A stretch of 64,000 bases of DNA from Fremontodendron californicum (GCA_030761205.1 JAULJL010000032.1:4531134-4595133); one strand, 5' to 3'. Shown: positions 10,780 to 23,920, counted from the first letter of the stretch. Program-made: numbers and translations. The notes: generated from the letters alone by a model not told the origin.

Positions 10780-12802
10780 TGATGCACCCAAAAGAGTGTA
10801 TCTTATTTAACCTTGCACTAAAAAGATCAATTGTAAGTATAGTAGTTAGCAAGGGTCGAGTCCTCAGGGATTGGGTTTTAGTTTATAAGTTGATAGTTTA
10901 AAACTTAAATTCAAGAACAATAAAAGAAAAGGGGTTTTTGAAATCAGATTTAAACTAAAGTAAATAATAAGAATAAGATGCAAGGCGGTATAACCAGCCA
11001 ATAAAAATATATATACTAAATTAGGCGGTATAACCAGCCAATAAAAATATATATACTAAATTAGGCGGTATAACCAGCCAATAAAAATAAAACAAAGTTA
11101 ATATACAAATTAGGCGGTATAACCAGCCAATAAAAATAAATATACTTTTAAAAATAAGCAAACTAGAAAAGTAAGAAAACAAGTAAGTAAGAAGAATCAA
11201 ATATGAAAAATATGGTTAAGGTTTCATTCTCCACCACTAGACATCATTAAGAATCAATTTCAGATCTATCAATATCAACCAACTATCAAAGTTAACAACC
11301 GTAGATAACAACAAGCTCTGTTACCCCAATCTTTCCTTAGTTTGTCGTTAAATAGAACAAGCTCTCTATTTAATCTCTAACCATTAAACAACCTAGAATA
11401 AGCTCTCTAAATTCAATTTAATGGCAGCTTTATGATGAGAAAGATAGGTTGATCTAAGCAACAAACACATAAGCTCGGATTGTTCAACTTAGGTTATGTT
11501 CCACTTTGCAATTATTGAAAACTTGACCATAATCATTAATCACAAATTGCCACTTATGAATAGGAAATCAAGACAATTACACGGATCAAGACTCCTAAAC
11601 TAGCAATAGATAATTATCAAGATCTATCTAGTTGTACACCTAAATAAATCAAGACAACATCATGAACAATTCTTGTAGAAGAACATAAGCAACTTTGATA
11701 GAAAATTAATGATAGATAGAATCTGAAAATCAATCACAAAACATGTCTAGGGCTTTGAAATCACCCTTAACCAAATAGAAGTTTAGCCTAGCATAGGCAT
11801 TATAAACATAAAATTAAATAGAATATAAGAAGAAAATAAAAGAAAGAAAGAAGAAGAAGAAGAATATTAATTATCCAACCTCTTGCTCTTTCTAAATAAA
11901 AAGAAAACTAGAGAAAAGAAAGAAGAAGAAAACTTAGAGAATTTTGTTAAAATGGCTAATATCCTACCAATCTCCAATATGATCCCTTACAATCATCCAA
12001 GGCCCTCTATTTATACACATTTTGGAGGGCTAAATGACAAGAGACAAGCTTTACAAATTTCAAAGGTAGGTATATGACGATTTTGATCAGCCAACTTGAT
12101 GGTCGATTTCGTCAATATTGGAGGCCTGATCTGATCACATGGTCTTCTAGAAAAAGGTTCCCCTATCAGTTACGGAACCATAGCCGTTGGAATCAGCTCA
12201 TTTGCTGATGTGGTTAAGCAGATATGGGCAAAATACGAAAACATGTCAGCACAGATGTCATTACACATCAGCCACCTTGATGGTCGATTTATTCAATATT
12301 GGAGGCCTGATCGGATCACATGGTCTTCTAGACAAAGGTTCCCCTATCAGTTACGGAACCATAGCCGTTGGAATCAGCTCATTTGCTGATGTGGATAAGA
12401 AGATACGGGCATAATACGAAAACATGTCAGCACAGACATCATTGCACATCATCCAACTTGATGGTCGATTTCGCTAGGGAAAACGACTCCGTTTTAAGAA
12501 GTGTAAAACATGAAAAAGATAGATATGCCTCTTAGCTTTGCATGGCTACAAATTTCAGCCTTATTGCTTCAGTGAAACTCGAGATATAGCTGATATGGAA
12601 AACGGTGTCGGAACTGAAACTGAACTGGATTTGCCCTTAATTCTAGTAATCTGAAATCACTCAAAGAAACTTGTGAAAAACACCAAAATACATAAAAATA
12701 TAAAAGATCATAAACACAATTAGACTAAACAATAATAACTCGTATTTGACACAAAACATTAATAAAACATAACTAAAAACTATATAATTATACGAGTTAT
12801 CA
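10780..12802 (-). repeat. Complete LTR, minus strand, 2023 bp (L4)
   Basis: Both termini are present: TGATGCACCC at 10780 (reverse complement of the LTR end) and CGAGTTATCA at 12802, followed by the PPT complement. Bases 10772-10779 match the spacer beside the PBS, but the PBS itself is cut off. It has two U3 units. Confidence 0.88.
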
Positions 12803-14925
12803 CACCCCCACACTTAGATTGTTGCTAGTCCCTAGCAACGACTCAATAAAAATAAAATAAGAAAATCTAATCTAATCCATTTTCGTAGGAAATCACGGTG
12901 GCACTTAGCATGTGACACAAGCCTTTAAACCCCTAGGTGTCCCTAGTGGACGAGTTTAGTCTCGTGAGGGTTTACTAGAACGATACCCACAAACATTGAA
13001 AAATTAAAATATAAATAAACTTCATATAAATAAACTACATATACTAAAAATATTTACTCCTAATCCTTTCAATACAAATTAGAGACAATATTTGAACAAG
13101 TCTTATAAACTAATCAATAGCTTAAAAAATTTCACAAAAAATCATGCTTGAATGTAAATTGTTTGAGTTAAGCCAATATTAGCATAACATATCTCAATCA
13201 AAATATTGCATGTTCAAATTTAATCTCAACTTCTCACATGGGATACCCTCATGATTTTCACTCTTTAAAGTAGTGGTGAAGTGTTTACACTCAATCAATC
13301 TCATGAAAACAGTTCTACCATATTCTTGCTTGTCCACCTATTCTCCACTATTTAGATCATACAACTTCATGAATCAAGAGGTCTTTAATCAAGGTTGTAA
13401 TGGGGCCAAGGGGTTTGTAATGTGGTTGAAGAACAAAAGGATAAAGATATCACAAAGGTTCCAAAGAGTTCATAAAGTTTAGAGACATAAAAAGATCATA
13501 CAAAGAAACTTCTCAAAACTCTTTACAAGTACATAGTCACCTAGGCCGGATATTTATGTTGGGCCTTTTCTTCATTCTAAACGACTTTGTAACATCTTTT
13601 TCTTTTTCCACAAATTCAAGAGATGATTCATATATATATATATTTTTTTTTTTACATAGGAATGTATTTGCCAGTATTTCATTTCTTTTTCTCTTGACTT
13701 TTCTTTTCTTTCCCCCCCACACTTATTTCTTGTTTCTAACCCAAATTTTTAACTAAAAATATCCCTTGTCTTTGCAACTTGTCTCAAAACATGCTAATTC
13801 ATCTTTGGAACAAAGGTAAAGATATAAGTATATTTAGGTTAGGGACAAGTTATGGTTACCAAAGAGATAGCTTATTCAATGTAGGCTCAAATTGGTTCAC
13901 TAAGGGTGTGTTCTCTTGGAACATCAATAAGGGATGGCTGTTTGGCTCTGGCTAAAAATCCTAATGCCTCTATCATATTCATGTTGTCACATGTATCAAT
14001 ATAGTCTCAAACGGTTTAAAGCAAGTTCTAGAGAATCCTGTAATCATAAGAGCACTCAAGAAAGAAATTAGATTGATTTGTATAATGCATCAATCATTAT
14101 AGGCTCAAAAACTCACAAGGATGATTATACAAGTCAGATTAAGTCTAAACATGCTTCATTCTCAATCAACATATTATATTAACATTGGCTCATAAAAAGG
14201 TTGACATCAAGCTCAATTCTCATGAAAATCTTCTCACTAATAACCAGTTTTAGACTTATGCAATTCATATCTCATCATTGTATTAAAAAGGAACTAAAAC
14301 TCACAAAAAAAAATAATAATAATAATAAAGAAAAAAAAATAGTAGACAAAAATAAAAGAAATCCTAAATCATTCCCCCCCACACTTAATTCTTACATTGT
14401 CCTCAATGTAAGTCTATTAACTCAAATGAAAGAATCATGTGTAAGAGAAAAGAACTAATAACATAAGAATAGGAACAACTAAGACTAAAAAAAAAAACAA
14501 AATCATGCAACCTAAATAATCCTAAAATACTAAACAAAAATTAACAAGTAAACATAAAAAGATTAAAATCAAACTGACAAGGTATGTCTCAAGTCTCCCT
14601 TACTCAGACCTTGTTCAGAATGAATACTTCTAAATTGCTTAAAACACAACAAACTCTTTTTTTTTTTTTTTTTTGAAAAGAAGAAATCAAACTGACAAGG
14701 TATGTCTCAAGTCTCCCTTACTCAGACCTTGTTCAGAATGAATACTTCTTAATTTTTTTTTTTTTTTTTTTTTTTAAATTAGCAAAATATGTCCCTTATC
14801 CCCTACTAAAATATGGCATTGTCCCCAATGTCAAATTTTAAAGGTAGAATTTAGGAGATATTACCTGCAGAGGTTGCTAACCACTTATTATAACTGAGAC
14901 ACAACAAGCAAAATGTTAGATAATG
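12803..14925 (-). other. 3' non-coding region, minus strand
   Basis: This block is homologous to 280-2331, reversed. It includes the PPT, internal G-runs, hairpins and the 88-bp repeats. Near 14800 it also has an ACATTG..CAATGT hairpin absent from the first copy. No gene is recognised. Confidence 0.72.
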
Positions 14926-15573
14926 TCACAAAGACAAAGTGCAATCCACTCCTTGCTCGTCCATATCTCTTTTTCTTTTTTCGAGCGTTTGTGAAACAAC
15001 CGTAGCAGATAAACACTCATAAGCTTGGAGCTTTTTAAGTAAATCTTCAATGGTTGTAGCAGAAATTATGGTTCTCCTTGCCTCTGAAAACATGAATCCA
15101 TTATCCACAGCATTATCTAAATATGAAAGCAAATTACTAAAATAACCATTAATATTAAGCAAACCAATGGGTTTCTTATTTGTGACCAAAGATGACCAAG
15201 AAGCCACGCAAGCTATTTTTTCCAATGTACCCAGACCTCCTGGTAAAGCAATGAATGCATCGGCAGAATGGTACATGATTGTTATCCGTTCAGGGATACT
15301 CCAGACTTGTATTTCCTTACCCAAGGTAGGTCCACAAAAATCTGTGAATAGTTTTGGCACGATTCCTAGAACTGGACTTCCTCCGGCGTGTGCTGCTGTA
15401 GCGACTGCTCCCATTAAACCCGTACTACCGCCTCCATAAATCAAGTGGATCTTTTGTTGGGCAAGTATTACTCCAACTCTTATGGCTTCATCAGCGAATA
15501 TGTTATTTTTCCCTGGATAAGCACCTCCAAAGACACAAATTTTTTTAATGCGCTGGGATGAAGTACTTTCCAT
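14926..15573 (-). pseudogene. LOG-family phosphoribohydrolase with lost catalytic Glu (LOG copy 3)
   Basis: The reading frame is full length, 215 codons from the MESTSS start; an in-frame upstream Met at 15612 would give 228. It keeps YGGGSTGLMG, Arg96 and PGGLGT. The final Glu of PGGxGTxxE (residue 119) is replaced by Lys, because codon GAA became AAA (complement of 15217-15219). That Glu is part of the family's active site, so this copy is probably inactive as an enzyme. The frame is otherwise open. Upstream it carries the 123-bp tandem duplication also found before LOG copy 4. It is cut from its zinc-finger ORF at 15905. Confidence 0.8.
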
Positions 15574-15904
15574 TTTTTTTTTCTTCGAGTGCCTGAAAGA
15601 GAATGAGTACATGGTGTAATATATAGAGGACTGAGTAGTGAATCAGACAAGAGTAATAATGTCGCCGAAAGTGTATCTGACCTGTCAGAAGAAAATGTTA
15701 ACCTAACAAAAGATTTTTGCGTGATTTCAGGAAGAAAATCAAAAAGAGAAGAAAAATCAACCGTAAAAGTCAAGAGTAATAATGTAGCCGAAAGTGTATT
15801 TGACCTGTCAGAAGAAAATGTTAACCTAACAAAAGATTTTTGCGTGATTTCAGGAAGAAAATCAAAAAGAGAAGAAAAATCAACCGTAAAAGTCAAGAGT
15901 AATA
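15574..15904 (-). repeat. LOG upstream spacer with 123-bp tandem duplication
   Basis: Two 123-bp units (about 15651-15773 and 15774-15896) precede LOG copy 3, with the start of a third where the sequence jumps to an LTR (shared ATG at 15905-15907). The unit is a multiple of three, so the overlapping upstream frame stays open. The zinc-finger ORF expected further up is missing. Confidence 0.75.
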
Positions 15905-17483
15905 ATGCACCCAAAAGAGTGTATCTTATTTAACCTTGCACTAAAAAGATCAATTGTAAGTATAGTAGTTAGCAAGGGTCGAGTCCTCAGGGATTGGGTT
16001 TTAGTTTATAAGTTGATAGTTTAAAACTTAAATTCAAGAACAATAAAAGAAAAGGGGTTTTTGAAATCAGATTTAAACTAAAGTAAATAATAAGAATAAG
16101 ATGCAAGGCGGTATAACCAGCCAATAAAAATATATATACTAAATTAGGCGGTATAACCAGCCAATAAAAATATATATACTAAATTAGGCGGTATAACCAG
16201 CCAATAAAAATAAAACAAAGTTAATATACAAATTAGGCGGTATAACCAGCCAATAAAAATAAATATACTTTTAAAAATAAGCAAACTAGAAAAGTAAGAA
16301 AACAAGTAAGTAAGAAGAATCAAATATGAAAAATATGGTTAAGGTTTCATTCTCCACCACTAGACATCATTAAGAATCAATTTCAGATCTATCAATATCA
16401 ACCAACTATCAAAGTTAACAACCGTAGATAACAACAAGCTCTGTTACCCCAATCTTTCCTTAGTTTGTCGTTAAATAGAACAAGCTCTCTATTTAATCTC
16501 TAACCATTAAACAACCTAGAATAAGCTCTCTAAATTCAATTTAATGGCAGCTTTATGATGAGAAAGATAGGTTGATCTAAGCAACAAACACATAAGCTCG
16601 GATTGTTCAACTTAGGTCAAATACGAGTTATTATTGTTTAGTCTAATTGTGTTTATGATCTTTTATATTTTTATGTATTTTGGTGTTTTTCACAAGTTTC
16701 TTTGAGTGATTTCAGATTACTAGAATTAAGGGCAAATCCAGTTCAGTTTCAGTTCCGACACCTTTTGCCATATCAGCTATATCTCGAGTTTCACTGAAGC
16801 AATAAGGCTGAAATTTGTAGCCATGCAAAGCTAAGAGGCATATCTATCTTTTTCATGTTTTACACTTCTTAAAACGGAGTCGTTTTCCCTAGCGAAATCG
16901 ACCATCAAGTTGGATGATGTGCAATGATGTCTGTGCTGACATGTTTTCGTATTATGCCCGTATCTTCTTATCCACATCAGCAAATGAGCTGATTCCAACG
17001 GCTATAGTTCCGTAACTGATAGGGGAACCTTTGTCTAGAAGACCATGTGATCCGATCAGGCCTCCAATATTGAATAAATCGACCATCAAGGTGGCTGATG
17101 TGTAATGACATCTGTGCTGACATGTTTTCGTATTTTGCCCATATCTGCTTAACCACATCAGCAAATGAGCTGATTCCAACGGCTATGGTTCCGTAACTGA
17201 TAGGGGAACCTTTTTCTAGAAGACCATGTGATCAGATCAGGCCTCCAATATTGACGAAATCGACCATCAAGTTGGCTGATCAAAATCGTCATATACCTAC
17301 CTTTGAAATTTGTAAAGCTTGTCTCTTGTCATTTAGCCCTCCAAAATGTGTATAAATAGAGGGCCTTGGATGATTGTAAGGGATCATATTGGAGATTGGT
17401 AGGATATTAGCCATTTTAACAAAATTCTCTAAGTTTTCTTCTTCTTTCTTTTCTCTAGTTTTCTTTTTATTTAGAAAGAGCAA
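15905..17483. repeat. Opposed LTR fragments L5 and start of L6
   Basis: L5 (minus, 15905-16617) covers the 3' part of an LTR: the end missing its first two bases, the hairpin array and more. At 16616-16617 (shared GT) it switches to L6 on the plus strand, which starts about 55 bp inside the LTR start. Confidence 0.82.
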
Positions 17484-18178
17484 GAGGTTGGATAATTAAT
17501 ATTCTTCTTCTTCTTCTTTCTTTCTTTTATTTTCTTCTTATATTCTATTTAATTTTATGTTTATAATGCCTATGCTAGGCTAAACTTCTATTTGGTTAAG
17601 GGTGATTTCAAAGCCCTAGACATGTTTTGTGATTGATTTTCAGATTCTATCTATCATTAATTTTCTATCAAAGTTGCTTATGTTCTTCTACAAGAATTGT
17701 TCATGATGTTGTCTTGATTTATTTAGGTGTACAACTAGATAGATCTTGATAATTATCTATTGCTAGTTTAGGAGTCTTGATCCGTGTAATTGTCTTGATT
17801 TCCTATTCATAAGTGGCAATTTGTGATTAATGATTATGGTCAAGTTTTCAATAATTGCAAAGTGGAACATAACCTAAGTTGAACAATCCGAGCTTATGTG
17901 TTTGTTGCTTAGATCAACCTATCTTTCTCATCATAAAGCTGCCATTAAATTGAATTTAGAGAGCTTATTCTAGGTTGTTTAATGGTTAGAGATTAAATAG
18001 AGAGCTTGTTCTATTTAACGACAAACTAAGGAAAGATTGGGGTAACAGAGCTTGTTGTTATCTACGGTTGTTAACTTTGATAGTTGGTTGATATTGATAG
18101 ATCTGAAATTGATTCTTAATGATGTCTAGTGGTGGAGAATGAAACCTTAACCATATTTTTCATATTTGATTCTTCTTA
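16616..18178 (+). repeat. LTR fragment upstream of gag-pol I (L6)
   Basis: It carries U3 and the TATA box (17351-17358) but ends at 18178, joined through TTA to the leader. The LTR end with its hairpin array and the PBS are therefore deleted. A transcript from this TATA could still read into gag, but the element could not complete reverse transcription. Confidence 0.85.
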
Positions 18179-18244
18179 GTTTATTGGTTTATTCTTATTT
18201 TCTGTTCTAATTATTTACTTTCTTATTTTTTTTTTTATTAGTGA
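18179..18244 (+). other. Truncated 5' leader of gag-pol I
   Basis: AT-rich leader directly before the gag ATG at 18245. Comparison with 54316-54426 shows that the PBS and first leader bases are missing. Confidence 0.7.
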
Positions 18245-19033
18245 ATGTTCCAAGCTCCCGAAGAAGACTTACGACTTAGGAAAATTCGGGAATTTATAAC
18301 TTCTCACCAACAACCAATCGAGGAGTTGATCCAAAACATCCAAGAGGAGCAAGGAGAGATGGCAGCAGCTGACAACTGAACTCTCAAGGAGCTAGCCGCT
18401 CCGGACTTGGGTCAACAACCATTATGCATTGAATATGCTAATCTTGAGGTAGCTTTTGAATTAAAATCTGGTTTGATTCATCTTCTCCCAACTTTTCATG
18501 GTTTTGCAGGAGAGGATCCAAATAAGCACCTCAAGGAATTCCATGTAGTTTGCTCAAGTATGAGACCAACAGGGGTCACGGAAGAGCAAGTTAAGTTGAG
18601 AGCCTTCCCATTCTCTCTAGCTGATTCAGCAAAGGAATGGCTCTACTATCTACCATCCGGGACCATCACTACATGGAATGATTTGAAGAAAGCATTCTTG
18701 GAAAGGTATTTCCCAGCATCTAAGGCTGCCAACATTAGGAAAGAGATATGTGGGATTCGGCAATACAACGGAGAGTCCTTATATGAATATTGGGAGAGGT
18801 TCAAGAAACTTTGTGCATCATGTCCACACCATCAAATAAGTGAACAACTTCTCATCCAATACTTCTATGAAGGTCTCATGCCCATGGAGAGAAGTATGAT
18901 AGATGCCGCTAGTGGGGGAGCTCTAGTTGATAAGACTCCCAGGGCTGCTAGAACATTAATCTCCAACATGGCAGCCAATTCTCAACAGTTCTCAATGAGA
19001 CAAGATCCACCACCACAACCCAAGAGAGTTAAT

Positions 19034-19042
19034 GAGGTAAGT
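19034..19042 (+). other. Candidate 5' splice donor in gag
   Basis: GAG|GTAAGTA, with the intron starting at 19037, matches the plant donor consensus. It is conserved on the minus-strand copy near 53520. Use is unproven. Confidence 0.35.
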
Positions 19043-19936
19043 ATATCATCCCTTGAACAAAAATTTGATAAACTGACTTCTCTTGTTCAACAATTGGCTG
19101 TAGGTAAAATACAACAAATAAAGGCTTGTGGCATATGTTCAAACATAGGGCACCAAACTGATATGTGTCCAACACTTCAAGAGGATACCAATGAACATGT
19201 GAATGCCATGGGTGGATTTCAGAACCAATCAAGGAAATATGATCCCTACTCAAACACATACAATCCAGGATGGAGGGATCATCCAAACTTCAATTATGGA
19301 GGGAACCAATCACAAACTATTCCTCCACCATTTGACCACAGGCCACCGGGTTTTCAGCAAAGAGTGCAACAACCATACCAAACCCGACAACAACTACCAC
19401 CCACCCAAAATTCAGGTACTTCTCTTGAAGATCTTGTTAAAGCTCTTTCTACTAATACAATTCAATTTCAACAGGAAACAAAGACAAGTATTCGAAATTT
19501 GGAGACTCAAATAGGGCAATTGGCAACAACCATGAGTCAAATGCAAGCAAGGGATTCTGGGAAATTACCTTCCCAAACCATAGTGAATCCAAGAGAGAAT
19601 GCCAATGCTATAAATTTAAGAAGTGGGAAACAGCTAGAGACACCACAAAATGATAGTGCTCAAGGGGAGAACAATACCATGGCATCCTCTTCACATCCCA
19701 ACGAGCCACTAAAAAAGGTAATTCCTAAACCATCCTTTCCTTCTTATATAACTCCTCCACCTTTTCCTAGCAGGTTAGCAAAGTCCAAGAAGGAGGAGCA
19801 AGAGAAGGAAATTTTGGAAACCTTCCGGAAAGTAGAGGTGAACATTCCTTTACTAGATGCTATCAAGCAAGTGCCAAGATATGCCAAGTTCCTAAAAGAG
19901 TTGTGCACATCTAAACGGAAGTTGAAATGGAATGAA

Positions 19937-19946
19937 AAGGTAAGTG
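19937..19946 (+). other. Candidate 5' splice donor at gag/protease border
   Basis: AAG|GTAAGTG, with the intron starting at 19940, is a near-perfect donor. It is conserved in copy II and in the minus-strand copy near 52620. Joined to the acceptor at 23919 it would remove most of pol. Confidence 0.4.
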
Positions 19947-22900
19947 TGGGGGAGAATGTGTCAGCTGTTCTTCAAAAGAAACTCCCACCTAAATGCAAGG
20001 ATCCAGGTATGTTTACCATTCCTTGTAAGATAGGCAACACCAGGTTTGAGCGTGCTATGCTAGATCTAGGGGCATCTATTAATGTCATGCCATATTCAAT
20101 TTATGCTTCATTGAATCTAGGACCATTAGAGGAAACCGGTGTTATAATACAACTTGCTGACCGTTCTAACACTTATCCAAGAGGAGTTGTAGAAGACGTT
20201 CTTGTACAGGTTAATGAATTGGTTTTTCCCGCTGACTTTTATGTTATTGAGATGGAAGATGAGATGTCTTCTAATCCCACACCTATTCTATTAGGGAGAC
20301 CATTCTTGAAAACAGCAAGAACTAAAATAGATGTACATGATGGCACTTTAACTATGGAATTTGATGGTGAAATAATTCGCTTTAACATTTTTGAGGCCAT
20401 GAGATATCCTAGTGATGTGCATTCTGTTTTTAATATTGATATAATTGACTCACTAGTGCAGCAAGCTTATGAGCTAGATGGTGAAGATAGTGTGGAAATA
20501 GTCCTTAGCAACCATCTCGGAATGGGGAATGCTAAACTAGCCTTGAGTGACCATGTGGAAGGGGCACTAGAATCTTTACACTCGCTGCAACCTAAAGATG
20601 CAAGGTTTGATGTTTCATTTATTGATTTGCCTTTATCTAATGAGAAACTTCTACCTTCCATTTTGCAGGCACCAACTTTAGAATTGAAACCACTACCGAA
20701 CCACTTGAAATATTTGTTCTTAGGGGAAAAGGACACACTACCTGTCATCATTGCCAAAGAGCTCACACCTTTGCAAGAAGAGCGACTTATCCGGGTGCTT
20801 AGAGAGCATAAAACAGCAATTGGTTGGACAATTGCCGATATCAAGGGAATAAGCCCATCCATGTGCATGCACCGGATTTTGTTAGAGGAAGGGTCTAAAC
20901 CAACAAGAGAAGCACAAAGAAGATTGAACCCTCCTATGATGGAGGTTGTGAAAAAGGAGATACTGAAGCTCCTAGATGTTGGAGTGATCTATCCTATCTC
21001 GGATAGCAAATGGGTGAGCCCAGTCCAAGTGGTTCCAAAGAAATCAGGTGTAACGGTGGTAACAAATAATGAGAATGAACTTGTTCCTACTAGGATTCAA
21101 ACAGGATGGCGAGTTTGTATTGATTATTGTAAACTTAATTCCACAACTCGCAAAGACCACTTTCCTTTACCTTTTATTGATCAAATGCTTGAAAGGTTAG
21201 CTGGCCATTCTCATTATTGTTTTCTTGATGGTTTTTCAGGTTATAATCAGATAGCCATTGCTCCGGAGGACCAAGAGAAAACAACATTCACATGTCCATT
21301 TGGTACTTTTGCATACCGGCGTATGCCATTTGGTCTTTGTAATGCACCAGCTACATTCCAAAGGTGTATGGTTAGCATATTTTCAGATTATGTAGAGAAT
21401 ATCATAGAAGTGTTTATGGATGATTTTAGTGTCTATGGTGATTCTTTTGATAGATGTCTAGAGAACCTTACACTTGTACTTGAAAGATGCATGGAAACTA
21501 ACCTTGTTTTGAATTGGGAAAAATGTCACTTTATGGTAGAACAAGGAATAGTTTTGGGCCATGTTATTTCTTCTAGAGGGATAGAGGTTGATAAGTCTAA
21601 AATAGATATTATGCATTCTTTACCACCTCCCACAAATGTGAGAGAGGTTCGTTCTTTTCTTGGACATGCAGGTTTCTATAGGAGATTTATCAAAGACTTC
21701 TCAAAGATCACATTACCTCTTTGCAAGCTACTACAAAAAGATGTGGTTTTCCACTTTGATGATAAATGCAAAGAGGCGTTTGAAACATTGAAGGGACTCT
21801 TGACATCAGCTCCTATCATCCAACCACCAGATTGGAATGTACCTTTTGAAATCATGTGTGATGCTAGTGACTATGCCATTGGAGCTGTTTTGGGCCAACG
21901 GGTTGGGAAAGCCTCACATGCCATTTATTATGCCTCAAGAACTCTTAATGATGCTCAATTGAACTATTCCACTACTGAAAAAGAACTTTTGGCTGTTGTA
22001 TTTGCTTTAGAAAAATTTCGATCTTATTTAATTGGTACTAAAGTAATTGTATTTTCTGACCATGCAGCCCTTAAGTACTTACTCACTAAAAAGGAGGCCA
22101 AACCAAGGTTGATTAGATGGATACTTCTCTTACAAGAGTTTGATTTGGAGATAAAAGATAAGAGAGGTAGTGACAACCTGGTTGCGGACCATCTTAGCCG
22201 TTTAGTTCATGAAGATGATGCACTACCCTTGAATGAGAACTTTCCGGATGAGCAACTTCTTTTTATAAGAACAACAACTCCTTGGTATGCTGATATTGTT
22301 AATTACTTAGTTACCAAGAAGTTGCCACAAGAGTTGACACAAGCTCAAAGAAATAAGATCAAGAGTGATGCCAAATACTACATATGGGATGATCCTTACC
22401 TTTGGAAGCATTGCTCCGATCAGATTATAAGAAGGTGTGTACTCGAAACTGAATTTCAATCTATTCTCACCTTTTGTCACTCTTATGCATGTGGAGGACA
22501 CTTTGGATCCAAAAGAACAGCCATGAAAGTTCTTGATTCTGGATTTTATTGGCCTACCATATTCAAAGACGCATACCTCTTTTGCAAGTCATGTGATCGT
22601 TGCCAAAGAACTGGTAACTTAGGTGCTAGAAATCAAATGCCTCAAACTCCAATACTTATTGTTGAAATTTTTGATGTATGGGGCATGGATTTCATGGGAC
22701 CTTTTCCTCCTTCTTTTGGTAATCTTTATATTTTACTTGCCGTTGATTATGTTTCAAAGTGGGTGGAAGCAAAATCCACTAGGACTAATGACTCTAAAGT
22801 TGTTTCAGATTTTGTCAAGACTAACATCTTGGCTAGGTTTGGAACGCCAAAGGCCATAATCAGCGATAGAGGTACTCACTTTTGCAATAGGACTATGGAA

Positions 22901-23390
22901 GCACTTTTGAGGAAGTATAACATCACACACAAGGTCTCCACCTCATATCATCCTCAAACTAGTGGGCAAGCTGAAGTGTCAATCCGAGAAGTTAAGTCCA
23001 TCCTTGAAAAGACAGTTAATCCAAATAGGAAGGATTGGAGTTCACGACTTGATGATGCACTTTGGGCTTATAGGACAGCATATAAGACACCCATTGGTAT
23101 GTCTCCTTATCGACTTGTTTATGGTAAGCCTTGTCATCTTCCGGTTGAATTGGAACATAAATCATATTGGGCTATCAAACAATGCAACATGGAGATGGAT
23201 GAGATAGGAAAGAAAAGAAAACTTGACCTACAAGAATTAGAGGAGATAAGGAATGATGCCTATCAGAATTCTAGGATTTACAAGGAAAAGACTAAGGCAT
23301 TCCATGACAAGATGATATCAAGAAAAGAATTTGTTGTTGGACAAAAAGTTCTTCTCTTCCATTCACGCCTTAAGTTATATCCAGGTAAGT

Positions 23391-23400
23391 TACGTTCTCG
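23391..23400 (+). other. Candidate 5' splice donor near pol end
   Basis: CCAG|GTAAGT, with the intron starting at 23395, is a perfect donor in the integrase C-terminus and is conserved in all gag-pol copies. Pairing with the acceptor at 23919 would give an intron of about 525 bp. Confidence 0.4.
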
Positions 23401-23578
23401 TTGGGTTGGACCTTTTGTTATTACTAATGTATTTACTCATGGTGCAGTTGAAATCCAAAGCCCAAAAACAGATAAGGCATTCAAAGTGAATGGTCATAGA
23501 TTGAAGCCTTACTATGAGAACTTTCCAATACAAGATGTGGAGGAGTTTCCACTTTTTGAGCCAAAGTATGTTGAATAA

Positions 23579-23920
23579 TAATGGCATGGGTCTAAGTTAG
23601 GCTGAGGACAATAAACCAAGCGCTTCTTGGGAGGCAACCCAAAAGGATGGAGAGCATCTATTATATCAGATTTGCATATTCCTTACTCTCCATCATTCTA
23701 TCTTTTATTGTTTTTCTTTTCTTTTGTTTAATAGTTCTTTTCTCTTACAAGATGTAAATATAATTTTTAATTTATTTTTTTTAACCCCGGTTAAATGGCG
23801 GATAACGGTACTCCGTGATTATTTAAATCGGTTCCATCAGCTACCCACAAAACTGATATTGTATATAAATTTCTCTTCCAATTTCTCTTTCAATTTTTTT
23901 TTTCATTCTTTTTTTTCAGG
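23579..23920 (+). other. Spacer from gag-pol to zinc-finger ORF, with splice acceptor
   Basis: It contains CCAAGCGCTTCTTGG, a short hairpin within a motif that commonly follows pol in Athila elements. It ends in a long pyrimidine tract with CAG at 23917-23919, one base before the ATG. A stretch around AGTTCTTTTCTCTTACA is a remnant of sequence also found downstream of LOG. Confidence 0.6.
23904..23920 (+). other. 3' splice acceptor before zinc-finger ORF
   Basis: CATTCTTTTTTTTCAG|G ends one base before ATG 23921. The same acceptor is present at 30315, 35464 and, on the minus strand, 48648. The derived copy at 63529 has TTTTCAAG instead. Confidence 0.55.

Larger units (their letters stand above)
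18245..23578 (+). pseudogene. gag-pol: Athila-type Gag-Pol polyprotein, copy I (premature TGA)
   Basis: The 1778-codon frame starts at ATG 18245 and is broken by TGA at codon 45 (18377-18379, CGA in other copies). Domains in order: gag capsid-like domain (about 85-215), CCHC knuckle C-x2-C-x4-H-x4-C (295-308), aspartic protease DLGA (607-610), reverse transcriptase FMDD (1057-1060), RNase H with Asp1206 and Asp1272, and integrase with His/Cys zinc site and D1482-x58-D1541-x35-E1577. No chromodomain is seen at the C-terminus. Two further changes look damaging: the RT DYRKLN motif reads DYCKLN (codon at 21127), and Asn after the integrase Glu is Ile. It is followed by the zinc-finger ORF. Expected roles are particle assembly, cDNA synthesis and integration, but this copy is probably dead. 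Confidence 0.93.

Noticed and set aside
11883..12077. 64-codon ORF across the LTR TATA region, several copies
   Set aside because: It runs antisense through the TATA box and a low-complexity purine tract, and is not protein-like.
12187..12414. 75-codon ORF in the LTR U3 repeat, repeated at 9325 and 16952, and similar frames at 42389 and 44294
   Set aside because: It follows the 181-bp repeat unit, changes length with unit number, and overlaps promoter sequence upstream of the TATA box.
20467..20868. 133-codon ORF antisense to pol, also at 26862 and 51692
   Set aside because: It is a shadow of the gag-pol frame with no family match or start context of its own.
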